Position numbers and translations under genes: made by a program. Below the pieces are notes generated by a model. That model saw only the letters and a program-made list of their open reading frames with translations. It did not search any database and was not told the DNA's origin. 7,655 bases of DNA from Oscillospiraceae bacterium (GTDB taxonomy: Bacteria; Bacillota; Clostridia; Oscillospirales; Oscillospiraceae): the NCBI GenBank assembly GCA_017501805.1, contig JAFVWG010000283.1, positions 1 to 7,655 of the forward strand. The letters run 5' to 3'. Below, piece after piece: positions 1 to 5,350 of this stretch (position 1 is the stretch's first letter; each line of letters opens with the position of its first letter).

Positions 1-76
1 GCTGCTTTTTAGAGCCGCCTTTGCGCGTGCGAGCGCCAGTATAGCGTTTTTTTCCGCGTCCGGTTTGATTGGCCAT
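1..76 (-). CDS. N-terminus of a basic protein, possibly FtsK/SpoIIIE DNA translocase (partial)
   Basis: Only the first 25 codons are in the window; the gene runs off the left edge. The ATG at 76-74 is preceded by the purine-rich ribosome binding site AAAGAGGAGA (about 86-95), roughly 9 bases away. The visible residues begin MANQTGRGKKRYTGARTRKG and are rich in Lys, Arg and Gly, with no hydrophobic stretch yet. Clostridial FtsK/SpoIIIE proteins often start with such a short basic, low-complexity tail before their membrane segments. In Bacillus subtilis the TepA ClpP-like gene lies just upstream of spoIIIE, and here a TepA-like gene and uppP lie just upstream. That context is the main reason for the guess. 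It starts 34 bases after the uppP stop, so the two are probably co-transcribed. A ribosomal or other nucleic-acid-binding protein is the alternative. That a gene starts here is fairly sure; its identity is inference. Confidence 0.5.
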   Translation of the reverse strand, partial: MANQTGRGKKRYTGARTRKGGSKKQ

Positions 77-110
77 ATCTATGTATCTCCTCTTTTGTTT
101 CCAAAGACAT

Positions 111-944
111 TCAGGCGATGAGGCTTAAGAAAAATGTCAAAAGTCCCGCGCCCCAGCAGTAATACGCAAAGCCGCCGAAGGTTCCTGTTTTTGAGATCTT
201 ATCGATCAGCCGGATGCTGAAATAGCCCAGTACGGCAGAGGTCAGCATACCGGAAAGATACAGTGGGAGAAGGCTCAGCTGCGGCTGAGCGGCGATGGCA
301 TCGGGGATCGATGCGAGCAGCGCACCCAGGATCGCAGGGATCGAGAGCAGGAAGGAAAACTTCACCGCAAAGGGGCGTGACAAGCCGCAGCAAAGTCCGG
401 CTGAGATGGTCGCGCCGGAACGCGAGAGCCCGGGCACGACCGCGAGTGTCTGTGCAAAGCCGATGACGAGCGCATCTGTGACGGAAGTTTCCTTAAGATC
501 CTTTTCTCCTGCGGCATACCGATCCGATAAGAACAGGATCAGTCCTGTCACGGCAAAGGCCGCCGAGATGAAGAATGTGTCGTAGTAGAGCTGCTCGACA
601 AAGCGCTTGAAAAACAGCACAAGGACAAGCGGCGCTGCGGCGATGATCAGCAGAAGCAGAAGCCGCAGGCTGAGAGAAGCGGATTTCTGCGTCTTTTCGT
701 TGGTCTTCTTCCGCAGCACAGCGGGTGCTTCCCGAATGAATGCGGAAATATCCTTCCGATAGGCCAGTAAAACCGCAAAAAGCGTACCAATGTGAAGAAG
801 AATGTCAAAAAACAGATCGTTCTCGCCCGGTGCAGATATTTGAAACAGGTTTTGTAAAACAGCCAGATGTCCCGAGCTGGAGATCGGCAGAAACTCTGCA
901 ATGCCCTGCACGACCCCCAACAGGATCGCGTGCCAAAAATTCAT
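111..944 (-). CDS. uppP: Undecaprenyl-diphosphate phosphatase UppP (BacA family)
   Basis: This integral membrane enzyme removes a phosphate from undecaprenyl diphosphate, regenerating the lipid carrier for peptidoglycan and other wall polymers; family members confer bacitracin tolerance when overexpressed. The 277-residue length is typical. Two signature regions are visible. Near the N-terminus are QGIAE (13-17) and PISSSGH (20-26), giving the conserved Glu17, the Ser cluster and His26. Later, PGLSRSGAT (171-179) holds the conserved Arg175. Hydrophobic segments lie around 45-62, 92-112, 124-140, 157-170, 195-213, 224-243 and 257-276, as expected of a polytopic protein. A Lys/Thr-rich loop (78-90) separates two of them. 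The start at 944 is supported by AGGAG at 953-957, 8 bases upstream. It follows the TepA-like gene by 74 bases and precedes the possible ftsK by 34 bases on the same strand. Identification is firm. Confidence 0.97.
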   Translation of the reverse strand: MNFWHAILLGVVQGIAEFLPISSSGHLAVLQNLFQISAPGENDLFFDILLHIGTLFAVLLAYRKDISAFIREAPAVLRKKTNEKTQKSASLSLRLLLLLIIAAAPLVLVLFFKRFVEQLYYDTFFISAAFAVTGLILFLSDRYAAGEKDLKETSVTDALVIGFAQTLAVVPGLSRSGATISAGLCCGLSRPFAVKFSFLLSIPAILGALLASIPDAIAAQPQLSLLPLYLSGMLTSAVLGYFSIRLIDKISKTGTFGGFAYYCWGAGLLTFFLSLIA

Positions 945-976
945 CCGCTTCGCTCCTGTCAGAAGATTTCACAACA

Positions 977-988
977 AGTATAATACCA
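977..988 (-). promoter_or_regulatory. Possible extended -10 promoter for uppP
   Basis: On the minus strand the 74-base gap upstream of uppP contains TGGTATTATACT (988-977). It can be read as an extended -10 (TG, one base, TATTAT at 985-980) or as TATACT at 982-977. Either would start transcription some 25-30 bases before the uppP ATG, with the AGGAG site inside the leader. No convincing -35 hexamer lies at the right distance, so this is a weak candidate for an internal promoter. uppP may simply be read through from the TepA-like gene, since no terminator hairpin separates them. Confidence 0.25.
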
Positions 989-1018
989 CAAAGCGGGAAA
1001 AAATACCATAAGAAATAT

Positions 1019-1711
1019 TTAGCACCCCTCCGCGGGCGGACGCTTGCTCGAGCGGATCATTTCACGGAGGATGGAGATCGCTCCCCCGAGGTCGGAAAGT
1101 CCGTCCATCAGCCCGCAGGCGACCGCCTCTTTGCCGTAGATCAGCGTTCCGACGTCGGTCGCGATCCTGCCCGTTGCCATCATATAGCGCAGAAAGGCGC
1201 GGCGGCTGATGCGTGAATTGCGCGTGACGAAATCCACGATGCTCTCCTGAATGCGCTGGAAATACGCAAATGTCTGCGGTGCGCCCACTACCATCCCGCT
1301 CATACGGACGGGATGTATGGTCATACAGGCTGTGGGAACGATCAGACTGCGCTTTGTGCTGACGGCGAGCGGTACGCCGATGGAATGACCTCCGCCGAGC
1401 ACGAGCGAGACCGTCGGTTTCCGCATTCCGGAGATCAGCTCCGCAATGGCGAGCCCCGCTTCGATATCGCCTCCGACGGTATTGAGCAGCAGCAAAAGAC
1501 CGTCGATCTCCTCCGACTGCTCGATGCCCGCAAGCAGCGGCAGCACATGTTCGTATTTCGTTGTTTTCACATTCTCGGGTGCGACCTGATGCCCTTCGAT
1601 CTGTCCGATGATGGCGAGGGTGTAGATTACCCCATCCGCCGTCTTCATAGAGGTCGCGCCGAAGTCCTTCAGTTCGTTCTGCTCCGATCCCTGTGTCGTC
1701 TGCTCTGCCAT
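1019..1711 (-). CDS. ClpP-fold serine protease homologue, TepA-like
   Basis: This 230-residue soluble protein belongs to the ClpP/crotonase-like protease group and resembles TepA of Bacillus, whose gene sits near spoIIIE. The ClpP landmarks are visible. NTVGGDIEAG (77-86) is the substrate-binding/oxyanion region. GGGHSIG (106-112) carries the presumed nucleophile Ser110. TIHPVR (131-136) carries the presumed His133. The C-terminal GKEAVACGLMDGL (193-205) matches the ClpP segment that follows the catalytic Asp. By my hand alignment the usual catalytic Asp position is Gly188, with Asp186 two residues earlier, so the third member of the triad is uncertain. There is no signal peptide; the first 25 residues are polar and non-ClpP-like. 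The ATG at 1711 has AGGAAAGG (1721-1728) about 9 bases upstream. It lies behind a terminator and is followed by uppP. Family is secure, TepA orthology is likely from sequence style and context, and activity and substrate are unknown. Confidence 0.85.
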   Translation of the reverse strand: MAEQTTQGSEQNELKDFGATSMKTADGVIYTLAIIGQIEGHQVAPENVKTTKYEHVLPLLAGIEQSEEIDGLLLLLNTVGGDIEAGLAIAELISGMRKPTVSLVLGGGHSIGVPLAVSTKRSLIVPTACMTIHPVRMSGMVVGAPQTFAYFQRIQESIVDFVTRNSRISRRAFLRYMMATGRIATDVGTLIYGKEAVACGLMDGLSDLGGAISILREMIRSSKRPPAEGC

Positions 1712-1753
1712 ACGATCCCGCCTTTCCTGCGTGTAGTATTTGAGGATCGGCGC

Positions 1754-1797
1754 AAAAGTAAACCGCCTCTCACCTGCTAAAAAGCGGTAAAAGGCGG
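1754..1797 (-). terminator. Intrinsic terminator after the minus-strand YbaK-family gene
   Basis: Read on the minus strand, the arm CCGCCTTTTACC (1797-1786) pairs along all 12 positions with GGTGAGAGGCGG (1774-1763), two of them G-U. The intervening bases can add a GCT/AGC stem closed by a T-rich loop. The T-rich tail TTTACTTTT (1762-1754) follows. On the plus strand the G-U pairs become A-C mismatches, so the structure is strand-specific. It begins 8 bases after the stop of the 1805-2290 gene and should isolate it from the TepA-like gene downstream. Confidence 0.8.
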
Positions 1798-1804
1798 ATT
1801 TGAT

Positions 1805-2290
1805 TTATTCGGTTTCGCCGTCGCGCCAGCCTTTGCCGACGTCGATCCATGCGAGATAGCCGGAGAGCTGCTCCAGTTCCGGGATGGTCAGTTCGATCGC
1901 ACTGTTCGCACTGCCGCAGGCGGGAAAGACCGTGTGAAAGCGTTTGAGAGATTCATCGAGATAGACCTTCACGCCTTCGCGGATGCCAAAGGGGCAGACA
2001 CCGCCGATCTCGTGACCAACGCGATCGTTGAGTTCTTCGATGGGGATCATTTTTGCTTTGCTGTGAAACTGTGCTTTATATCGCGCATTGTCGATCCTGA
2101 TATCGCCGGCGGCGACGATCAGAATGTTTTCTTCCCCGACAAGGAATGCCAGCGTTTTTGCGATGCGGGCAGGCTCGCAATGCAGCGCCTCCGCCGCAAG
2201 GGCAACCGTCGCGCTGGAGACGGAAAATTCCTGTACTTTATCGGCATAGCCGCGTTCGGACAGATAGCTGCGCGCCGCTGTGATAGACAT
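1805..2290 (-). CDS. YbaK/EbsC-family aminoacyl-tRNA deacylase-like protein
   Basis: This 161-residue cytosolic protein has the YbaK/INS-type fold, whose members hydrolyse mischarged aminoacyl-tRNAs, for example Cys- or Ala-tRNA(Pro). Visible landmarks are ARIAKTLAFLV (41-51) with the conserved Lys45, the GHEIGGVCPFGI segment (92-103) corresponding to the GGxxP loop near the substrate site, and CGSANSAIELT (125-135). The VCPFGI loop differs from the GCSPIG loop of true YbaK and suggests a different specificity subgroup; I cannot assign the substrate. The tryptophan-containing C-terminal tail (about 145-161) is short. The ATG at 2290 has GGGGAGG (2298-2304) 7 bases upstream and a promoter beyond that. 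The gene stands alone, ended by the terminator at 1754-1797. Its neighbour across the divergent promoter (2403-2876) belongs to the same family but is only distantly similar, so the pair is not a recent duplication. Confidence 0.88.
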   Translation of the reverse strand: MSITAARSYLSERGYADKVQEFSVSSATVALAAEALHCEPARIAKTLAFLVGEENILIVAAGDIRIDNARYKAQFHSKAKMIPIEELNDRVGHEIGGVCPFGIREGVKVYLDESLKRFHTVFPACGSANSAIELTIPELEQLSGYLAWIDVGKGWRDGETE

Positions 2291-2322
2291 AAGGTTTCCT
2301 CCCCTTGCAAGATTCGACCATT

Positions 2323-2351
2323 AGGATAGCACAGTTTTTGGGGACTTGCAA
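2323..2351 (-). promoter_or_regulatory. Sigma-A-type promoter for the minus-strand YbaK-family gene
   Basis: On the minus strand, TTGCAA (2351-2346) serves as -35. A 17-base spacer and TATCCT (2328-2323) as -10 follow. The -10 is extended by TG one base upstream (TGC at 2331-2329), which compensates for its weaker match. Transcription would start near 2316, giving a leader of about 26 bases that contains the GGGGAGG ribosome binding site. The -35 hexamer is a palindrome and is also used by the opposite promoter. Confidence 0.6.
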
Positions 2352-2374
2352 CCGTTTCATTTTGCCTTTATAAT
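2346..2374 (+). promoter_or_regulatory. Sigma-A-type promoter for ybaK and the TSCPD gene
   Basis: TTGCAA (2346-2351) as -35, a 17-base spacer, and a perfect TATAAT (2369-2374) as -10. Transcription would begin near 2381, just upstream of the GGAGG ribosome binding site. Because this promoter fills the stretch in which a TTG at 2346 could otherwise open the reading frame 19 codons earlier, it argues strongly for the ATG at 2403 as the true ybaK start. Confidence 0.8.
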
Positions 2375-2402
2375 AGCGGGAGAAAAACACACGGAGGCTG
2401 CT

Positions 2403-2876
2403 ATGGGCAAGACAAACGCGGTAAGGCTTCTCGAACGACAGAAGATCCCCTACCGACTCGCGGAATACGAATACGACGAAAACGATCTCAACGGAATGCA
2501 CGCAGCGGAAGGGATCGGCATGCCGCCGGAGCAGATTTTCAAAACACTTGTCGCGCGGGACGATAAGAACCGTGTGCTCGTCTTTTGCGTCCCGGTCTGC
2601 GGTGAGCTCGATCTGAAAAAGGCTGCTGCGGCAGCAGGGAGCAAGTCCGTACGGATGATCCCTGTGAAGGAGCTGCTTTCCCTGACAGGCTATATTCGCG
2701 GCGGCTGCAGTCCGATCGGAATGAAAAAGATCTACCCGACCTACATTGATGAAAGTGCACTGCAATTTGACGAGATCGGCGTTTCGGCGGGCGCACGCGG
2801 CTGTCAGCTGCTGCTCGATCCCAATGCGCTGATCGCGTTCGTACCGATGACGCCCCAAAAACTTACAACGGATTAA
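2403..2876 (+). CDS. ybaK: Cys-tRNA(Pro)/Cys-tRNA deacylase YbaK (EbsC)
   Basis: This is a close match to bacterial YbaK, which acts in trans to hydrolyse Cys-tRNA(Pro) mischarged by prolyl-tRNA synthetase. The 157 residues match the usual length. Diagnostic segments are EQIFKTLV (43-50) with the essential Lys47, TGYIRGGCSPIGMKK (95-109) with the characteristic GGCSPIG loop, and ARGCQLLLDP (131-140). The ATG at 2403 is chosen because GGAGG (2393-2397) lies 5 bases upstream and the promoter -10 is at 2369-2374. A longer reading from TTG 2346 would translate promoter sequence. The TSCPD gene begins within a few bases of the stop, so the two form an operon. The preserved active-site residues suggest a functional enzyme. 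Specificity for Cys-tRNA(Pro) is inferred from the family. Confidence 0.94.
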   Translation: MGKTNAVRLLERQKIPYRLAEYEYDENDLNGMHAAEGIGMPPEQIFKTLVARDDKNRVLVFCVPVCGELDLKKAAAAAGSKSVRMIPVKELLSLTGYIRGGCSPIGMKKIYPTYIDESALQFDEIGVSAGARGCQLLLDPNALIAFVPMTPQKLTTD

Positions 2877-2882
2877 GGTGAT
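2875..2882 (+). promoter_or_regulatory. Ribosome binding site that decides a TTG start
   Basis: AAGGTGAT (2875-2882) matches part of the ideal Shine-Dalgarno sequence and overlaps the TAA stop of ybaK (2874-2876). It is correctly spaced for TTG at 2887. The upstream in-frame GTG at 2878 lies inside this site and so is a poor start. Confidence 0.6.
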
Positions 2883-2886
2883 TCTA

Positions 2887-3153
2887 TTGAAATTCTCGTA
2901 TCGCACAAGAGGGACCTGCTCCCGTCAGATCAATTTTGAGATCGAAGACCGTAAATTGAGAAATGTCGAATATATCAGCGGCTGCAACGGAAATCTGCAG
3001 GGCATCGCAAAGCTCGTCGAGGGTATGGATATCGACGAGGTCCGCGAACGCCTGCGCGGCATCTCCTGCGGAGGAAAACCGACCTCCTGCCCCGATCAGC
3101 TTGCACAGGCGCTGGACGAGGCGGAAAAGAAACTCAACTCCGAACATACATAA
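2887..3153 (+). CDS. TSCPD-domain protein, TIGR03905-like (uncharacterised)
   Basis: This small protein is 88 residues from TTG 2887, or 91 from GTG 2878. TTG is preferred because the AAGGTGAT site lies just ahead of it. It matches the family named for its TSCPD motif, related to a C-terminal domain of some ribonucleotide reductases but here free-standing. Visible motifs are RGTCSRQINFEIE (8-20), YISGCNGNLQGIAKLVEGM (29-47), and RGISCGGKPTSCPDQLAQAL (57-76). Four cysteines (11, 33, 61, 68) sit in the conserved motifs and could bind metal or be redox active; that is inference. No enzymatic role is established to my knowledge. The C-terminal 12 residues are charged and probably helical. It follows ybaK by 10 bases and is ended at once by the bidirectional terminator, so it is the last gene of a two-gene operon. 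Confidence 0.88.
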   Translation: MKFSYRTRGTCSRQINFEIEDRKLRNVEYISGCNGNLQGIAKLVEGMDIDEVRERLRGISCGGKPTSCPDQLAQALDEAEKKLNSEHT

Positions 3154-3182
3154 AAACGACGGCTCGTTATGAGCCGTCGTTT
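3154..3182. terminator. Bidirectional intrinsic terminator
   Basis: A perfect 12-base inverted repeat, AAACGACGGCTC (3154-3165) and GAGCCGTCGTTT (3171-3182), closes a 5-base loop. On the plus strand it is followed by CTTTTATT. On the minus strand the last stem bases and the following base form TTTTTATG. It lies between the convergent TSCPD gene (stop 3151-3153) and the CD1247-like gene (stop 3199-3201) and can end both transcripts. Confidence 0.93.
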
Positions 3183-3198
3183 CTTTTATTCATTGGGA

Positions 3199-3606
3199 TC
3201 AGATTTCGATCTCAGCGTCATCGTCGTCGAATTCGAGCGATTCGCCGCACTTCGGGCACTCGATGGAGCCTTCGTCCAGCATATCTTCGTCGAGGTCGAT
3301 GACTTCGCCGCAGGTGGGGCACTTGACCTCGTAGATGGTCTCGTCCTCACAGTCGCAGTCGCAATCGTCATCGTCGTAATCGTCTTCGTCGAGGATGCAT
3401 TCCTCAACAGCTTCGAGATCCTCTTCGATCACATCGAGCTCGTCGGAGATCGCATCGATGACATCGGCAAGATCTTCAACCGTGTCCGCAGTGTCGTTCA
3501 GCAGATCGACGATCGCGGCAAGGAGCTTGCCCTCGGGCTTCGTGGTGTCGATTTCAAGACCTTCCATAAGGCCTTTCAGATAAGCGGCTTTCTTCGGCAG
3601 ATCCAT
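3199..3606 (-). CDS. CD1247-like acidic zinc-ribbon protein
   Basis: This is a 135-residue, very acidic, probably cytosolic protein. The N-terminal part (MDLPKKAAYLKGLMEGLEID, 1-20, then helical heptad-like sequence to about 70) resembles the N-terminal domain of the clostridial CD1247 family and looks coiled-coil forming. A linker (73-90) is almost all Asp/Glu and holds alternating Cys-Asp (Cys82, 84, 86). The C-terminal part has two CxxC knuckles, CPTC (96-99) and CPKC (117-120), that should bind zinc, and it ends in an Asp-rich tail. The ATG at 3606 is preferred over the in-frame TTG at 3624 because AAGGGAG (3615-3621) lies 8 bases before it and inside the longer version. It follows efp by 18 bases and is surely co-transcribed. 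The function is unknown; an EF-P- or translation-linked role is suggested only by position. Confidence 0.88.
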   Translation of the reverse strand: MDLPKKAAYLKGLMEGLEIDTTKPEGKLLAAIVDLLNDTADTVEDLADVIDAISDELDVIEEDLEAVEECILDEDDYDDDDCDCDCEDETIYEVKCPTCGEVIDLDEDMLDEGSIECPKCGESLEFDDDDAEIEI

Positions 3607-3624
3607 AATGTGTTCTCCCTTCAA

Positions 3625-4194
3625 TCAGCCCTTGACACGGCCGAGATACTCGCCCGTGCGGGTGTCGATCTGGATCTTCTCACCTTCGTTGATGAACAGC
3701 GGGACCTTGATTTCCGCGCCGGTCTCAACGGTGGCGGGCTTGGTCACGTTGGTGGCGGTGTCGCCCTTGACACCGGGATCGGCCTTGATGACTTCGAGCT
3801 CAACAAAGTTGGGCGTCTCAATGCCGAAAACATTGCCCTTGTAGGACAGGATCTTGCAGAGGGTGTTCTCCTTGATGAAGCGGAAGGAATCGTCGAGGAC
3901 GTCCTTGCTCAGGGGGATCATATCGAAGGTTTCCTGATCCATGAAGTAGTACAGATCGCCATCGTTGTAGCTGTACTCCATATCTCTGCGCTCGATGAAA
4001 GCTTCCTCAAACTTTGCGGTGGGGTTGAAAGAAGTTTCGGTGACGCCGCCGGTCACGATGTTGCGCATCTTCGTGCGGACAAACGCGGCGCCCTTGCCGG
4101 GCTTGACGTGCTGGAACTCGATGACCTGCATGATTTTGCCTTCGTACTCGAAGGTCTTGCCGTTTCTGAATTCGCCGGCTGTGATCGTTGCCAT
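3625..4194 (-). CDS. efp: Translation elongation factor P
   Basis: EF-P binds between the P and E sites of stalled ribosomes and restores peptide bond formation at polyproline runs. The 189 residues are standard. The N-terminal KOW-like domain (1-65) carries the tip loop HVKPGKGAAFVRTK (29-42). Lys34 in PGKG is the position modified in other species (beta-lysylated in E. coli, 5-aminopentanolylated at the equivalent Lys32 in Bacillus). The surrounding sequence is of the Bacillus/Clostridia type, and no modification enzyme is visible in the window. The middle OB domain follows (about 66-128), then the C-terminal OB domain ending in the signature IQIDTRTGEYLGRVKG (174-189). The ATG at 4194 has GGAGGAA about 8 bases upstream. 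A promoter lies in the 88-base gap from the M24 peptidase gene. The CD1247-like gene is next in the operon. Identification is firm. Confidence 0.98.
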   Translation of the reverse strand: MATITAGEFRNGKTFEYEGKIMQVIEFQHVKPGKGAAFVRTKMRNIVTGGVTETSFNPTAKFEEAFIERRDMEYSYNDGDLYYFMDQETFDMIPLSKDVLDDSFRFIKENTLCKILSYKGNVFGIETPNFVELEVIKADPGVKGDTATNVTKPATVETGAEIKVPLFINEGEKIQIDTRTGEYLGRVKG

Positions 4195-4245
4195 ATTACA
4201 TTCCTCCGTTGCGTAGAAAATTAACTCTGTGATACAGACGCAGTT

Positions 4246-4274
4246 ATTCTATCTTATTTTGCGATGATTTGCAA
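4246..4274 (-). promoter_or_regulatory. Sigma-A-type promoter for efp
   Basis: On the minus strand, TTGCAA (4274-4269), a 17-base spacer and TAGAAT (4251-4246). Transcription would begin near 4239, leaving a leader of about 45 bases before the efp ATG. The -35 hexamer lies 9 bases downstream of the M24 peptidase stop. No terminator hairpin precedes it, so efp may receive both its own transcripts and read-through from yqeG/pepP. Confidence 0.7.
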
Positions 4275-4282
4275 GTATAAGG

Positions 4283-5350
4283 CTACAGAATTATCAAATT
4301 TTTCGGGCTGGCGGTCAGATTCTCCACACCGTCCTCGCGGATGATCACCAGATCCTCGATGCGAACGCCGAATTTTCCGGGCAGGTAGATGCCGGGCTCC
4401 GCCGAGCAGACCGCACCGACAGGGAGCGGTTTCTTCCACGAAGGACTGCAGAACGGCGCCTCGTGGATCTTGAGACCGACGCCGTGACCGTAGCTGTGAC
4501 CGAAGCATTCTCCGTAGCCTGCGTCAGCTATGATCGTTCGCGCTGCTCCATCCACATCGGAGCCAGGGATACCTGCGCGCGTGACGGAAATCGCAGTCTC
4601 CTGCGCACGGAGAACAATTTCGTAAACTTCGCGCATCTGTTCCGTGGGTGCTCCGAAAGATACCGTACGGGTCATATCCGAGCAGTATCCGCCGCAGCGG
4701 CAGCCGAAATCCAGCGTAATAAATTCCCCTTTTCGCAGCGGTCTTTCCCCTGCCACGCCATGCGGCATACTTGTATTTTCTCCGAAGAGCACGATGGGGT
4801 CAAAGGACGGTCCTTCCGAGCCGAGACGGTAGAGCGTACAGATGAGTTCCGCCTTCAGCTCACGTTCTGTCATCCCGAGCCGAACTCGGTCAAGCAGGAT
4901 GCGGAAGGTCTCGTCGGTGATCGCCTGTGCAGCGCGGATACAGGAAAGCTCTTCCTCAGACTTGACCTGTCGGAAGGATGACAGGTCTTTCTGCATCGGC
5001 AGAAGCTCTGCAGACAGAGCTTCCGAAAAATTACGGTACTGCCCTGCCGTCAGTTCGTCTTCTTCAAAACCGAGTTTGCGGATGTTCTGCTCCCCGATCG
5101 CCTCGCGAAGGCGGAAAACGTAGGGGTGCTCCGCATCGACTCTGCGGACGCAATAGCCTTCCAAAGAGCGCTCCGCGTCCTCCAGATAGCGGCTGTCCGT
5201 AAAGTAATACGCTGCGTTTTGCGTCAGAAGCGCCATGCCTTCCGCGATGGAAGCGCCGGTGCAATAGCGGCGGTTCACATCGCCGACCAGCCAAATGCCG
5301 TCAACGCCGGCGGAAGAGAGAAGCGTACGATATCGTTCAAGTTTCAGCAC
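4283..5350 (-). CDS. M24-family Xaa-Pro aminopeptidase-like metallopeptidase
   Basis: This 355-residue cytosolic peptidase of the aminopeptidase P/prolidase (YqhT/PepQ) type should release N-terminal residues preceding proline or split Xaa-Pro dipeptides. An N-terminal creatinase-like domain (1-125) is followed by the pita-bread catalytic domain (about 132-350). All five metal ligands are visible: Asp214 (ITLDFG), Asp225 (YCSDMTRT), His289 (SYGHGVG), Glu318 (SAEPGIYLPG) and Glu332 (GVRIEDLV). Supporting active-site histidines are His197 (SMPHGVA) and His296 (KIHEAPF). It appears intact and active. It starts with GTG at 5350, with GGAGG (5358-5362) 7 bases upstream. That site lies within the end of the YqeG gene, which overlaps this gene by 14 bases, so translation may be coupled. 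efp follows after 88 bases. Linkage of an M24 peptidase with efp is common in Firmicutes. Aminopeptidase P versus prolidase cannot be separated here. Confidence 0.94.
   Translation of the reverse strand: MLKLERYRTLLSSAGVDGIWLVGDVNRRYCTGASIAEGMALLTQNAAYYFTDSRYLEDAERSLEGYCVRRVDAEHPYVFRLREAIGEQNIRKLGFEEDELTAGQYRNFSEALSAELLPMQKDLSSFRQVKSEEELSCIRAAQAITDETFRILLDRVRLGMTERELKAELICTLYRLGSEGPSFDPIVLFGENTSMPHGVAGERPLRKGEFITLDFGCRCGGYCSDMTRTVSFGAPTEQMREVYEIVLRAQETAISVTRAGIPGSDVDGAARTIIADAGYGECFGHSYGHGVGLKIHEAPFCSPSWKKPLPVGAVCSAEPGIYLPGKFGVRIEDLVIIREDGVENLTASPKNLIIL

Noticed and set aside
740..1216. A 158-codon plus-strand open frame across the uppP/TepA-like gene junction
   Set aside because: It runs opposite two confident genes and through their intergenic gap, has no ribosome binding site, and its translation looks like random Arg/Pro-rich sequence.
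1735..1762. Possible promoter for the TepA-like gene (TTTACT, 16-base spacer, AATACT on the minus strand)
   Set aside because: The -35 would overlap the tail of the terminator, and the predicted start near 1728 falls on the first base of the ribosome binding site, leaving a leader of only about 17 bases. Matches are 4 of 6 each. It may still be real, since something must transcribe the gene, but I cannot support it.
2305..2351. Two copies of TTGCAA (2305-2310 and 2346-2351) as a direct repeat or operator pair
   Set aside because: The 2305 copy lies in the minus-strand leader and has no -10 partner at the right spacing on either strand. Two 6-base matches 41 bases apart are easily chance.
2346..2402. 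Upstream TTG start extending ybaK by 19 codons
   Set aside because: The extension would be made of the -35, spacer and -10 of the promoter and lacks a ribosome binding site. The ATG at 2403 has GGAGG 5 bases upstream.
2238..2906. A 222-codon open frame on the minus strand opposite ybaK
   Set aside because: It overlaps the strong ybaK gene and both divergent promoters, and its Cys/His/Arg-rich translation resembles no protein family. It is a shadow of the real gene.
3169..4224. A 351-codon open frame on the plus strand opposite efp and the CD1247-like gene
   Set aside because: It spans two well-identified minus-strand genes, crosses their junction and begins in the terminator. Asp/Glu-rich coding sequence read backwards gives Ile/Val/Leu codons and few stops, so the open frame is a composition artefact.
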